A stretch of 64,000 nucleotides of DNA, from assembly GCA_022376465.1 (NCBI GenBank), contig JACDTU010000001.1, positions 1,426,001-1,490,000 of the forward strand, in the 5' to 3' direction. This DNA comes from Cubamyces lactineus (Eukaryota; Basidiomycota; Agaricomycetes; Polyporales; Polyporaceae). Of this stretch, positions 52,599-63,750 are shown piece by piece. Positions within the stretch are counted from its first letter, which is position 1. The number at the start of each line of letters is the position of its first letter. Made by a program: the position numbers and the translations under genes. The notes beneath the pieces were generated by a model. That model ran no database searches. It saw only the letters and a list, made by a program, of their open reading frames with translations, and was not told the DNA's origin.

Positions 52599-53108
52599 TG
52601 GCCAGGCTAGTTGGTCGTTTTTTTTTGGATAGACGGTGGTTGCGCAATCAGACGCGCGTCGTATATCAATCAGACAGCCAGAGTTATGGCTCTTAGAACA
52701 GGTGAAAAGTATTGGAGTCTTGCAAGGACCCGGCGCCGATCACTTTGAAGTTATCGAGCCTCAGATAAGCGCCCAATATACTTTCTCCATCCCAGTTTGG
52801 TAGGTCAATAAGTTCGGATTTTTACCACCCTCGCTTGCGAACGAGATGATTAGATCGCCGTGGCCTTACGAGAGTTGGACGATCACCTAATAATACTTGG
52901 CGACTGTAGTGCCTTACACCTTCCATGTCAGTTGCACGTATGCCGTGACTGTACCGGAGTATACAGATGGATTCCACAGCATATGTTCTCGTGTCAAGAT
53001 TGGAGAGACGTCGCCATCTGAATACAGATAGTGCCACTCGGCGTCCTACATTGTGGACATATATTTATTTCCCTGTAAATGCGGAGTCCGTCCGCCGGCC
53101 ATCATCCG
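52599..53108. other. Spacer between the Tan1 start and the HD-protein stop
   Basis: 510 bp of promoter and 3' flank between two minus-strand genes. A short A/T-rich run (about 52616-52627, eight T) is present. No gene was recognised. Confidence 0.5.
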
Positions 53109-54046
53109 TCATGACTGCACGTTATATTCGTCTTCTACTGCATGCAGGAAGTCGAGCATCTGGGACGGTATAATGACTACCGCGGTGAAAAGGTTGTTAA
53201 AGCGAAAACCTACAAGTTGATGACGTTTTCCTGCCAGCTTCTTTCCTGGCTCCGTCTTGAGGTGGTCTTTGATGTGCAACAGCTTGTCGTAGAAGTGCTG
53301 TATCGCGGATGACTCGTGCGCGGGGTCACCTTCTGGCGTGTGCAACGCGCTAGATTGCTATCAGGCAGGTATTTCATGCTATAAGATATCAGGGTGACGC
53401 ACTGATTTGTTGCCGCGCTATATGCAGCGCAACGCAAAATGCCTGCCCGACGTTAGTTATAACCAGTGTAGGCTTTGTACAACACAACGGAAGGCATACC
53501 GAAGGCGCCAATAGCATCCAAGCGGTCCGCATCTTGGACACAGTGAAGTTCTACACAACTCCGGTACCAGTCATCGATTTTGCCAGCAGCGATCAGTTTC
53601 TTCTCCGTGCTCCAAGACACGTTCTCGACAATGCGCGCAATGAGACGTGCCCGACCGTCTTTGACGAGGTCAAGGCCGCTTTCCAGAGCGGCCTTCTCAA
53701 AGAACGGGCGGAAAAACGTGTACGGGTCCGCTGCTTCTTCAGCCGACACGTACTTTTTGTCCAGTACGTCGTGGAGGAGTGCGGCGAGTTCGACCACTAG
53801 GAGATCGGGCCTCTTGTCCTCCGGAAGCGTTTCACATACGGTACGGGCAAGCTGTAAAGCTGTCTTCCTAACACGTTGTACTATGCGACGGTGTTCGACG
53901 TTGGATGAGCGCGGTCGACATCATCGGTGGCACTGACCATGGAACGCGTCGTGGGAGGGGTCGTATCTTGCCATGGTCTTCACCATGAGCTCCTCGGCCG
54001 CGGCAACGACCATCGCCTCTTCTTTGCTCGGGTACTCTGCAGCCAT
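53109..54046 (-). CDS. HD-domain metal-dependent phosphohydrolase
   Basis: Small soluble HD-superfamily protein of about 230 residues, like the bacterial YedJ and fungal HD proteins; the natural substrate, probably a nucleotide or other phosphate ester, is unknown. Seen on the minus strand: start MAAEYPSKEEAMVVAAAEEL at 54046, YDPSHDAFH (metal-binding His), after an intron VRKTALQLARTVCETLPEDK, then VVELAALLHDVLDKKY with the HD pair, VENVSWSTEKKL, CVQDADRLDAIGAFG with the last metal Asp, and SSAIQHFYDKLLHIKDHLKT, ending DEYNVQS at 53109-53111. Four or five exons. The longer upstream frame begins at GTG, not ATG, so the start at 54046 is preferred. It shares a 237-bp upstream region with the zinc transporter. 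Confidence 0.88.
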
Positions 54047-54283
54047 TGCGCGAAAGTTCAAAGAACGCGGGGTGATGGTGGTATATAAACGAGAAAAAGA
54101 GTAAAACGCCAAGCCACAGTGGAACGCGCGCGTCTCACTCACCGGCGGCGATGTGACGCGTCTGTCAACCGTACATAGTGGCGCCAGTTACGCGCTAATT
54201 AGGACAAGCGCCCATGTCGAGCGTGCCACCTCGTCGCGGTCGATCGGTCGTCGAGTAGCAAGTCACTGTTAAGTCTTGCCACC
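54047..54283. promoter_or_regulatory. Divergent promoter of the HD-protein and ZIP genes
   Basis: 237 bp separate the two divergent start codons. TATATAAA at 54082-54089 reads toward the ZIP gene; its complement gives a TATATA toward the HD gene 36 bp from that ATG. Function is inferred from position. Confidence 0.45.
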
Positions 54284-56745
54284 ATGTCCCGCCTGCTGCA
54301 GTCGTGCCGCCGGAACCTCTTCCTCGTCGCGCTCGCGGCAAGTCTCGCAGTGGGAGCGGCTGCTGTGCTTGAGAGTGAGAAGGGCTCTTTGGTCGTGTCG
54401 GTGCGTCTCCTTTTCCCGAGCCGGGGAGTGAATTGGGCGCGTTCGCACGTGTGCCCAGCAGTGCGAACGCTACTCTTCCTCCCACTCTGCAGTCCGCACT
54501 GTGTTTGCCTATATTGACACGACGTTTCTTCTACCTACCGATGTGCCACTCTGGTGCAGGACGCCGACATACAAGCATGCAAGCCGGTGCAACAGCTGGG
54601 CGCGCTCAAGGAGGAGCTTGAGGCCGCGCAGTCGCCCATCATGCGGCAGGTCTTCTCGTGGCTCTTCCCCTTCGGTCCTGGATGGAACTCTGGTGCGTCG
54701 CCAACGCAGCAATTAGGACGAACGTGCAGTGGATCGAGGCTCGGGTGCTGATGCGTCTTCACCAGTCCTTGGAACGTTCTATATATCTTCGTTCGTACCG
54801 CTCTCCCACCTCCTCGCAATGCCGATCCCAAGACTAATGATTCGCGTCGACGATGTCGCGTCTCCCTCCTTATGTGCAGAGTGCCGAACTTCATCCTCGC
54901 GTTCATCCCCGCGCAGATCAACCCGAACACATTGAACACCATGACGGCCTTTGCGGTGCGTACCTTCGTGAGGCCGACGATACGCCGGCCGTATTCTATC
55001 GGTCTAGGAAAGCCGCGTCTGATAGCATCGTTCGGGTTTGCATCGTGCGACAGACCGGCGGCCTCCTGTCCGACGTCTTCCTCCACCTTGTCCCGCATTC
55101 GTTCATGGGCGAGCACCAGGACGGCGGCGTGCACTTCGTCATGGTGGAGGAGAAGCGCAACATTCTGATCGGGTACGGTTCGACGTCTCTGATCATGCGC
55201 ACGGCGGGAAAGCTGAGAACGTTCGCCTCATCCCATGGACAGGCTGGGCATCTTCGTCGGCTTCGCGTCGTTCTTCATCATGGAAAAGACACTGCGAGTG
55301 CTCGGTGGGGGCGAAGACGGCGCGGGCCATTCCCACAGCCACTCGCATTCTCACAGCAGCGAGCCTGTTGCCGCTCAAGCTAACGGCCATTCGACCGCTG
55401 TGTCCACCTCTGGGAGCACAAATGGCCTCAAATCCCGCGGATCCGACAAAACAGGATCACACGAATCTAATGGAACTGCAGCTGCCGAGACGAGCGAAAA
55501 TTCGGTTGCACAGACGTCGAAGCTCTCAGCGTACCTCAATCTGTTCGGCGACTTCGTGCACAATATGTAAGCGTCCCTACTCTTTTCGCAAGTTCCATTC
55601 TCGCTGACCGCACTCATCTACCGCCTTCCCTCGCTCTTCGCAGAACCGATGGCCTCGCGTACGTTGCATCAACCAAGTCGTGGCGGCCCACGTTCGTGTT
55701 GCTGAACCGCGCTCTTCTCACTGTGCTGCAGCATGGCCGCGTCCTTCTACTCTTCGCCGCTCATTGGGGCGACGACGACCCTCGCGTGCTTCGCGCACGA
55801 GATCCCGCATGAGATCGCCGACTATTCGATCCTCGTGCGGAGTGGTTTCACGAAAAAGCAGGCAATGCAGTCGCAATTCCTGACCGCTATCGGCGCCTTC
55901 GTACGTCCCCATTCGCCCTTGCTTCTTTCCGCTCTGGGTATCGCCGCGTGGGGGCTGGGGCCCCGCACCGCTATGGCTGCCCACCGGTGACTCAATGCGT
56001 ACCTGTGGGTGCCACAACTGACATCTCCGTTGTCCTTGGTTATGTCATGGTTAGGTCGGGTATGTGTTCTCCCCCAGCTTCTCCTGCGCCCGTATGCACC
56101 GCGCTGACACTGCGGCATGATATGGTAGCACGTTCATGGGGATTGGTATCCGGAACCTGTCTGCCGCTGCGGAGGTGGAGAGCCACGCCTCGGACCTGGC
56201 GGCCGCCATCCGGCAGACGGCCGCAGGTCTTCTGGGCACAACTGTGCAGCTAGCAGATCTCGTAAGCCATCCTGTTTTGAGCTCTGCCTGGCTTGGGCAG
56301 AGTGTGGTTGTGGTTGTGGATCGTGCTGAGCGTCGTGCTTGCGTTACCCCAGGTGATCCCGTTTGTGGCGGGAGGGTTTATGTACATCGGCGCGGTCGCC
56401 GTATTGCCCACGTACGTCGAACTTTCGCTGACAGTCCTCGGGCCCCCTGCAAGCGGTTTCGAGTGTTGCGACGTGGGCTGACTCACGGTTGGCAGGTTGC
56501 TCGCAGAAAGCAAAAGCGGAAAGCAGGCGCTGCGCGAGGTACGTACGCTCGCATTCGCCATCGTTGGTATTTCGGACTGACGCGCTCGTTGCGGCTGTAG
56601 TTCGCAGCGATGTTCTTTGGGGTGGCGTGCATGTTCCTCGTCGCGTAAGTCGCGCTATCCTGCGCAGCCCTCCGTTGATCTGCCTGTCGCGCGCGGACGC
56701 TCACGGTTCGCTTCTTGGTTCTCTATTTGCAGATGGAACGAGTAG
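54284..56745 (+). CDS. ZIP zinc transporter, Yke4/SLC39A7 type
   Basis: Zinc transporter of the LIV-1 subfamily, in yeast (Yke4) an endoplasmic-reticulum protein. Seen: a signal peptide (NLFLVALAASLAVGAAAVL); a luminal helix region ending FPFGPGWNS; TM segments (TFYISSFVPNFILAFIP); FATGGLLSDVFLHLVPHSF; FVGFASFFIMEKTLRVL; a cytosolic His-rich loop with alternating HS (about 55327-55360); the metal site FGDFVHNITDGLAMA in TM4; FAHEIPHEIADYSILV in TM5; and C-terminal helices (IPFVAGGFMYIGAVAVLP) ending CMFLVAWNE with the stop at 56743-56745. About nine exons, one of only 15 nt (55644-55658) inside the TM4 metal motif. The second and later splices were fixed by family conservation. Confidence 0.92.
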
Positions 56746-58341
56746 AGAGTAGGCGCGAGCCTCGAGGAGGGGTCATGCGGACAGGGTCGATGGATCGTGC
56801 GAGAGTGGGTACGACACTGGGGTGGCTGAAGGTCCGATATCGCAAACGGACTGTATTGTGTGTGCGTGCGTGGCCCTAGGACTGGTAGGATGGTCTGACG
56901 GCGTCTTCAGAGCGCCTGGCCGGATTCGGGACGGGTAGCCACCAACCATGGCGAGCGCGCACGGCCGAACGGCCTAGAGGGAGGATGGGGGGGATTCCGG
57001 ATTATGTTATGTATCTATTGGAGCCAGTGCCAGGATTGGGTTTGAGTTAACGGGGCTGCCGAAAGCGGGATCTTCGCTACTTTGGCGGGCGTGGATCTGA
57101 GATTGGAGGGCGAGAGAAGACGAGAAGGGCGTAACCGCGAAGCTCGCGTTGGACGCCTACAAGCCTGTACGGATGCCAATGTCTATATGCGCTTGGCGTA
57201 CGTAGTGGCATATATGCACACACGGTGTGCGGTCGTGCGCAGGGCGTCGGAGGGTGAGTATGCTGGAATTGGACGAGTGCCAAAAAGGACTAGGAGGAGG
57301 TGTGATTGGGAAGCTGGCTGGGCTGGCTGGGATGACTGGGGCCGTGCCGGGGATGGTGTGGGTGAACGCCGGCGAACGTGCGTGCGTGGATTGGCTGGGA
57401 TGCGGGCGCTGGGGAGGGGCGACGTGAGTAGGACGTTGATCAAAGCAGGGGGCGGTCTAGTAAGTAGTCTGCAGCCTCCATATGCGCCCCCGCTGCAGGC
57501 GTAAATAACGAATATTTGGGAGATATTACATATCGAGTGTGAGCCCGTGCCTGCGTCGCCCGGGTCCACCAAGATCACTGGCAAAGACGCCGACGCCGCC
57601 GCACAAGCACTCTTAAGCCAGCCCGCCCTCCCTCTGCCCCCTTTTTTCCCTCTCCCCGTCCCACCTCGCCTCCTCTGGTCGTGTGCCCCCTCTTAGCGCA
57701 CTCCTCGTCGTCCCGCCCAGCGTACTCCGCGCCCAGCCGTCTCCGAGAGCCGCAGTTCCGAAGTCGTTGCTCAAAAAGTAGGTACATAAGCCACATACTG
57801 TACATATGCGCAACACGACACATGCGTCTGCGCCTGCGCACACGAATCTTCTCGACGCGCCACCCTCGGCACCGCGCTCGAGCGTGGTCGAGTCCGCCGT
57901 GAGCGTCGCACAGCGCGGCCAGTTGCTTGCACCATCTCCGAAACGTTGCTGTAGTCATCAGCGCCCTGACCCACTCTCGCAGGTCGCCGGCATCCCTCCG
58001 CGGCCGCTCTTCGCACCCTCTCTCCTCCAATCCGACTCCGATCGTCCGTCCTCACAACACAAAATTCCCTTTCGCACCCCCCTCCCCTCACTCCTCCTCT
58101 TCTCCCTCCCCTTGCGCTTGACGCACGCTCGCATCCGCGCTTGCACCCGCACCCACACACGCCGTAGCCGCCGCCAAACACCCACTTTACGTTTCTCTCG
58201 CCTCATCGCGCGTCCTTCCGACATTTCCGGAACCGGGCTTTTCTCCTCTAGACAGCCCTGCACGCACGCTCCTGACTTTTCGTCACCTCCACTCTCCATC
58301 ACTCCACCACCACTACTGCCATCGTCAACCCCTCCTCAGCC
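56746..58341. other. Intergenic between the ZIP and Nudix genes
   Basis: 1.6 kb on the plus side. The right end (about 57990-58340) is strongly C- and T-rich, a likely leader of the Nudix gene. Overlapping frames on both strands look like composition artefacts. No RNA gene was recognised. Confidence 0.45.
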
Positions 58342-59029
58342 ATGAACAATAAGGGCCGTTCGACACCCCGCGTCGTCTGTTGTGCGATCCCAATAGCAAG
58401 AGCAGCAGGCAAGGTCCTCGTCATCACCAGCCGGAAACGGCCAAATAACTGGGTCTGTGAGTGTTCCCCCTCCTTTCGCCCCACAAGTGCCTGTAGAAGT
58501 CAGCAAATGGAGTACTGACTGCCCCGCCCCTCACCTTCGCACACACTCGCAACGTCAACCCGGCAGTGCCCAAAGGAGGATGGGAGCCAACAGACGGGGT
58601 GCTGGAAGCAGCAGCCTCGCGAGAAGCCTTGGAAGAAGGTCTCACCCTTTGTCCATCCGTTCTCCGTCCCCATTCCTGACCACTCGCTTTCCTTCCTTGC
58701 CCCCACAAAACATCCCTGCTGTCTGCCTGCCATCCGCGCACGCACGCATGCACACGCACGTCCCCCTCCGCACGCGCCAACCCGACCGACCCCCTATGTG
58801 AACAGCGGGCGTCCGCGGCAAAATCACACGTTTCGTGACGACGATCCCGTCCGCGTCATCAACATACCACTTCTACGAGCTCGACGTCGCCGACCTCGAC
58901 CACGAGTGGTTAGAGAGCAAAGAGCGCAGAAGGGAGTGGGTCGACTACGCGGAGGCCGTCCGGAGGCTGTCGTGGAAGGCGGAGCTCGCGCAGGGGCTCT
59001 CGCTCTCGACGCTCGCGCCGAAGCGGTGA
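58342..59029 (+). CDS. Nudix hydrolase, diphosphoinositol polyphosphate phosphohydrolase type
   Basis: Small Nudix enzyme of the DIPP/Aps1/Ddp1 type, which removes beta-phosphates from inositol pyrophosphates and also cleaves diadenosine polyphosphates. Three exons, 58342-58456, 58567-58638 and 58806-59029, give 136 residues. Seen: TPRVVCCAIPIARAAGKVLV, NNWVLPKGGWE, and the Nudix box (GGWEPTDGVLEAAASREA, then LEEAGVRG) with the REXXEE core, spliced across the second intron. LPKGGWE and the RGKI that follows the box are typical of DIPPs. The last exon carries YHFYELDVADLDHEWLESKE and WVDYAEAVRRL. The second intron is 167 nt, long for this genome. Substrate preference is inferred from the family. 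Confidence 0.88.
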
Positions 59030-59597
59030 TAGCAGACAGGTGCGTCCGATGGTCTGACTGTGCATGACGTGCTGTGTGTTCAGTCGTTTAGGCCGCATGG
59101 TGCTCGGCGCAGCGGCGAGAGGGAAGGAGGGGGAGAGCACGCAGGTCGATGGTCGACTACGGACATGACAGCAGCCGCCCGTGATAGAAATGTCGGCCGA
59201 CTCGGCCTCTGTACCCTTCTCCGGGTCCGCTCGCCCACACAAACGCCGTTGCGCACGTTCGTCACGTCGCTGTCCTTACCGTCGTCGTCAATTCCAACAA
59301 CAGCAACGCCCCGACCGACGCTGCCGACCCCGACTGTACCCTACACCGCTTCACGAACGCTCTTTGCCTCCAGCCCGTTTCGAGCACATACGTCCAGACA
59401 CTCATCCGCCTTGCTATCGACATCCACTCTCGCACTTCTGTCCATTCCCAATCATGTTTAACGTACACATGTAGAGTCTCACGCGTTTCCCCGATCTTCT
59501 CCCTCTCCACCTCTGCCATCATCATCTCCATCCTCCATCGCTCCATATCGCTGCCGCTGCTGCAGCGCTGCCGCAGGGGGCGCTTGATATTATCCAT

Positions 59598-59612
59598 TAC
59601 TACTACTACTAC
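59598..59612. repeat. (TAC)5 microsatellite
   Basis: Five perfect tandem TAC units in intergenic DNA, followed by interrupted copies (ACCGTCTACC). Too short for a functional claim; may be length-polymorphic. Confidence 0.6.
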
Positions 59613-61118
59613 CGTCTACCGTTACTGCTACTGTCCACCCCCCTGCGCTGCATCGCAACTGGCACTTCTCGCCCTCATCTCTAACACCACCACCATCGAC
59701 TACTGTACGCGCCGACGCGTTTAATGCATGCCGTATACCACTGCTCCCCTAAGCGCACCAGTCGATTAATTTGTTGCGCATATATGGGCCCTGGCAAGCA
59801 GCGGGGTGTGACGTGGATTTTGGTTGTATACTGTACTTTGTTCGCTGCGTGTCGGTGGCCGTTTATCACCGTTTGCTTGATATTAGATTGGTATGATAGA
59901 GCGTCGTTATTCCTGGCGCATACACCCTGGGTCGGTTGCTAGTAAGTACTACTAGTGGGTGATGTCATTGTATATGCTCGTGCGACGGACACGGTGAGTG
60001 CAACTTCACAGGTACGATCATGATAACACTGCTCATTGACCCTCCAGGCCTCCGTGCAAACTCCCACAACAGTCCTCGCACTCTAGCCCTATGGCTTCGC
60101 CAGAAATTCTTCTGCTCATAGTGAACATCGATATTCCACGATCAACTCAACGCCTGCTCAGTGTTCCTGATGACAAGGGGAATCACATGTGGGCGCTACC
60201 GTATCTGCTAACATCGCACGCGTTAGGCGCGCGAGACTATGCTCCGAACATCCTCCGCCACACACTTTTTCTAATCTCAAGCTCAAGCTCGAGTCGACAA
60301 TTTCTCTCAAGCTCCGAGCATGATCTGTTCACCACCGCGCACACATACAGTATACGAGCTCTCGAGGCTCGACGTTCCTTGCTGAAGAAAAATATCCCCG
60401 GGTCCCTGGCTAGCGATATCCCGCCGCATCCGATTCGCCGACCCCGCGGGCCCGCGACTCCATCTTTTACTCAAGGCTGCTAGCGCTGCCGCGACTTATC
60501 TCCCCGCCCGCCCGCGCGGCCCACATGGTGCACGGTCGACGGCCGTGCGGAGGTGCCTGGTGCCCTCTGGTGCCCGGGTGCCGTCGCCATCAGCCCGTCC
60601 GGCGACCACCAACGTTGCTGCGCTCTACGCGGACTTTGAGATATCATCTCAGACTGGGGGTGTGGCTATCTTCGCCGCTCCAGGCGTAGGACTTGCAGCG
60701 GGATATCCATGCTAGGCCATAGGATACCGCTCGTCCTGATCCAAGCGTACAATGGGATGCCTTTCGATGGTATTTACGAGGACTCGCTGGTTGTGTCGCT
60801 CCGGGATCCCTGAAGCGCGGGGTACCTGGCAGCGAGTTGATGGGCAGCGCGTACAGTGGGCTTTGCGTTGGGTCCAGCGGTACATCGACAGCCACTGCCA
60901 TCGGGCCCCACCAACCTCTTCAGGGTCCTGGACAATCGCACGTCGGCCATGCTGGCACCCGTCCGTGGCGCTGTCGATCTCATGAGGTCCCGCGCGGTGC
61001 GCCCATAGCTAATCTCAGCCTGCACCAGCGTACGTACGTCGGTGGAGGTCCCAGTCGGCGTCCCGGCGGGTCTGCTGATGGTGGTGAGTGAACCGTGATG
61101 ATGGACGCGTAGGACTAG

Positions 61119-61126
61119 TATAAAGG
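61119..61126 (+). promoter_or_regulatory. TATA box of the phosphatase gene
   Basis: TATAAAGG lies 176 bp upstream of the ATG of the secreted phosphatase. It is a strong match and fits an inducible extracellular enzyme. Confidence 0.5.
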
Positions 61127-61294
61127 CGCGCGACGTCTCGGCGCGATAGCGCGTTGGTATCCCCCGTCTCTCCAAGACCAGGACCAGGAACAGAACCAGG
61201 ACCTCAGGCTACGGCTACAAGGCCTCACTCGGGACCTCCGGAACCACCCAGCCTGCAGCACTTCGCAGACAACGGTTATTCGACACGTACGATC

Positions 61295-63035
61295 ATGAAG
61301 CTCGCGTTCACGAACTTCCTGGCGGCGGCGATCGCGCTCGCTACGCTTGGCGGGCGCGCGGCTGCGTCTCCTTCGAGTTCGGAGGTGCAGCAGCAGCAGC
61401 GGCGCGGCGCGTTCGACGTCGCGAGCCACCTTGGGAACCTCTCTCCCTACTTGAAGGCGCCTGTGCCGTTTGGGATCGAGACCGAGCTTCCTGGGGACTG
61501 CCAGGTCGAGCAGGTCATGCTGGTGCGTAGGCCGAATTTTTCGCGCGTTCCCTTGCGGAGCTGACGGACACGGCGGCGCGAACGTTATAACGTTACAGAT
61601 GCACAGGCATGGCTCGCGCTACCCGCTTGTGTCCGAACTGGTGTTCATCACGGACTTGGTGTCTAAGCTTGCAAACTCGTCCGCCGAGATCAAGAAGGCG
61701 CGTCTTCCTGATAGCCTCACCTTCTTGAAGGATGGGTACGTCTCGACGCTGGGCCACGACGACCTGACCGCGCCCGGTCGCAAAGAGCTCTTCGACCACG
61801 GTGTCAAGTACGCGATCGTTTCTTAACATACGACACTTCGAATTGAGCTAAATATGTGTGTTGTTGTCATTTGTGGAACAGCTTCCGGCTCAAGTACCCA
61901 ACGCTGCAGGCGGACGGGATCCTCGCGGGCTTGCAGGACCGCGTCGTCGAGTCCGCGCAGTGGTTCGCGCAGGGCTACTTTGGGCGCAGCTGGGCGACGC
62001 TGAACGCGACCGAGTTCTCGACGATCGGCGAGGACTCGCAGACCCCGTCGTGGATCACGCCTATGAACACCTGCCCGAAGTGGCAGTACGACTACGGCAA
62101 CAACGTCAGTATACCTCCCTCCCCCATCGTTGCGACCGTCTTGGGCAAGAAGGCTGAGACATTCTGGGACAGGCGACGATTGAGTGGGGCAACATCTACT
62201 TGCCGCCTATCGCGAAGCGGCTGAACAAGCTGCTTCCTGGGGTGAACTTGTCCACAGACAACGTTCACGGAGCGTTGTACGCGTGCGCGTATGACCTCGC
62301 CGCACTCGGAACTTCCCCGTGGTGCGACGCGTTCACGTCAAGCGAAATCGAGGACTTCGAGTCAGTTCTTCCTCCTGCCCCTCATAATTGCACCGCAACT
62401 CTAACGACCTATGGTGTGGCACAGATACGAGCTCGACCTGCTCATGGACGGCGCCTTTGGCTACAACCTCCCTGGCTCAATGGGCGAGGTTCTTGGTTCG
62501 CTGTATATTGGCAAGCTTGTTGAGAGGTGCGTTGCTCGTAAGGCAAAGTGTCGTCGCGGATTCTGACCTCTCGTTGTGGCGTACAGGTTCACCAACAGCA
62601 CCGGGGACGCAAAGCCGCTGTACCTCGAGTTCGGACACGACACGACAATTGACCTCGTCCTGACCGCCCTTGGTCTCGCAAAGTAAGCCTTTCAAACCAG
62701 CTCACCTCACCTCCCTCTTACGCCATTCCTCCCCAAGGGACACACCTCCGCTCTCCGCCAAAGGCCCCGTGCGCGCGACCCGCAAGTGGCGCACGACGCT
62801 GCAGGTGCCGTTCGCGGCGCAGATGGTATGGGAGAAGTTCACATGCAAGACGTCGTTCAAGGGCCCGCAGGTGCGGCTCGTGCTCAACGAGGCGCCGCTC
62901 CCGCTCACGACGTGCGCGCGCATGGACTGGCGGTACGGCTCGTGTGCGCTCGCGGACTTTGTTGCGTCGCATAAGACGGCGGCGGAGCGCACCTGGGGCG
63001 ACAAGACGTGGAACGCGACGTGCGGTGTTGCGTAA
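61295..63035 (+). CDS. Secreted histidine acid phosphatase, phytase-like
   Basis: Extracellular phosphomonoesterase of the histidine phosphatase superfamily (branch 2); relatives include fungal phytases and acid phosphatases. Seen: signal peptide MKLAFTNFLAAAIALATLGG; a glutamine run (QQQQ, CAG repeats at about 61388-61399); YLKAPVPFGIETELPGDCQV; the catalytic motif MHRHGSRYP (RHGxRxP) opening exon 2 at 61599; the chain SWITPMNTCPKWQYDYGNN; IEWGNIYLPPIAKRLNKLLP; CAYDLAALGTSPWCDAF; and the proton-donor motif YLEFGHDTTIDLVLTALGLA (HD). Several Asn-X-Thr/Ser sites and paired cysteines suit a secreted glycoprotein. Six or seven exons; the stop is at 63033-63035. The exact substrate (phytate or other esters) cannot be told from sequence. 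Confidence 0.9.
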
Positions 63036-63395
63036 ACGTAAATGGGAGGGCGATGCATCCGCTCTCGTTCCGACTGGAGGGAGGGTCGATACGAGTTTGA
63101 GCAAAAGTATGTATGTACTGCGTGGTGATGCACCTCCCAACTCGTCGGGGGACGTGTTGCTCTCCAACAGGGCGAGCACTGTCGAGCGTACGCTCAATGC
63201 TACTTGCAGCAGCAACGTCTCATATTAGTCCTGACTTCTCTGAATCGCTACCCGCCAGTCATTGCGTCTCCAAAGCGAAAGCTACGATGTCGAGTATCGC
63301 TTGTGCTATACGGGGTTAAACGAAAACTCGAGCAGCGGCGTGGATCCCGCCTGGGCTATCGTTGAGCTTCTTGGGGGCAACACAGACCCCTGGGC

Positions 63396-63638
63396 CTATG
63401 TCAAGTGTACCTTGGCTACGAGATCGAACCTGGATAGAGCAAAGCCTGTAAAAACAGGCAGACCCTTTCCGAGTCGATGTCGATGGCTGAATGGGTTCGC
63501 GTTGCCTAAGTGCACCTGTTGCACTGCCACAGTGGTCATTAGAGTGCCATCGGGCCCAGCCGCGTTGACATGGGTTGCCACTGACAGATCTGCGGAGGCT
63601 GCGGGAATAACATATTCGCAGTGCGCAGTACTTTTGGA
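63396..63638 (-). CDS. Uncertain minus-strand exon-like frame
   Basis: An 80-codon frame bounded by stops reads SKSTAHCEYVIPAASADLSV, then ATHVNAAGPDGTLMTTVAVQ and GKGLPVFTGFALSRFDLVAK. It has no ATG of its own in frame near the start but is preceded by CTAG (a possible acceptor) and contains AAG|GTACAC near its end (a possible donor). Composition is more protein-like than the surrounding frames, yet I recognise no family. It would overlap the promoter of the hydrolase gene. It may be a decayed gene or chance. Confidence 0.2.
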   Translation of the reverse strand, partial: SKSTAHCEYVIPAASADLSVATHVNAAGPDGTLMTTVAVQQVHLGNANPFSHRHRLGKGLPVFTGFALSRFDLVAKVHLT

Positions 63639-63661
63639 CTAGCACGCGCAAGTAACGCAGG

Positions 63662-63669
63662 TATAAAAT
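63662..63669 (+). promoter_or_regulatory. TATA box of the alpha/beta hydrolase gene
   Basis: TATAAAAT is 89 bp upstream of the ATG at 63751, a usual fungal spacing. Role inferred. Confidence 0.5.
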
Positions 63670-63750
63670 GCGAAGTGCAGGAATGCGGTGCCAAGCATTC
63701 CGCAAGAGCACGCGTCCCATATAACTTTGACCCCAACGCACCAAGTCACG

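Larger units (their letters stand above)
59030..61294. other. 2.3-kb intergenic region before the phosphatase gene
   Basis: Contains a (TAC)5 microsatellite at 59598-59612 and a TATA box at 61119-61126. A 130-codon frame at 60091-60483 resembles no family and is probably chance. No RNA gene was recognised. Confidence 0.45.
63036..63750. other. Intergenic before the hydrolase gene
   Basis: 715 bp. It contains a TATA box (63662-63669) for the next gene and, on the minus strand, an 80-codon frame with protein-like composition that is listed separately. Otherwise nothing was recognised. Confidence 0.45.

Noticed and set aside
53921..54142. Longer N-terminus for the HD protein from 54142
   Set aside because: That frame begins with GTG, which is not a normal nuclear start in fungi, and the extra residues are not family-like.
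60091..60483. A 130-codon frame before the phosphatase gene
   Set aside because: No family similarity, low-complexity Ser run, no splice partner; likely chance.
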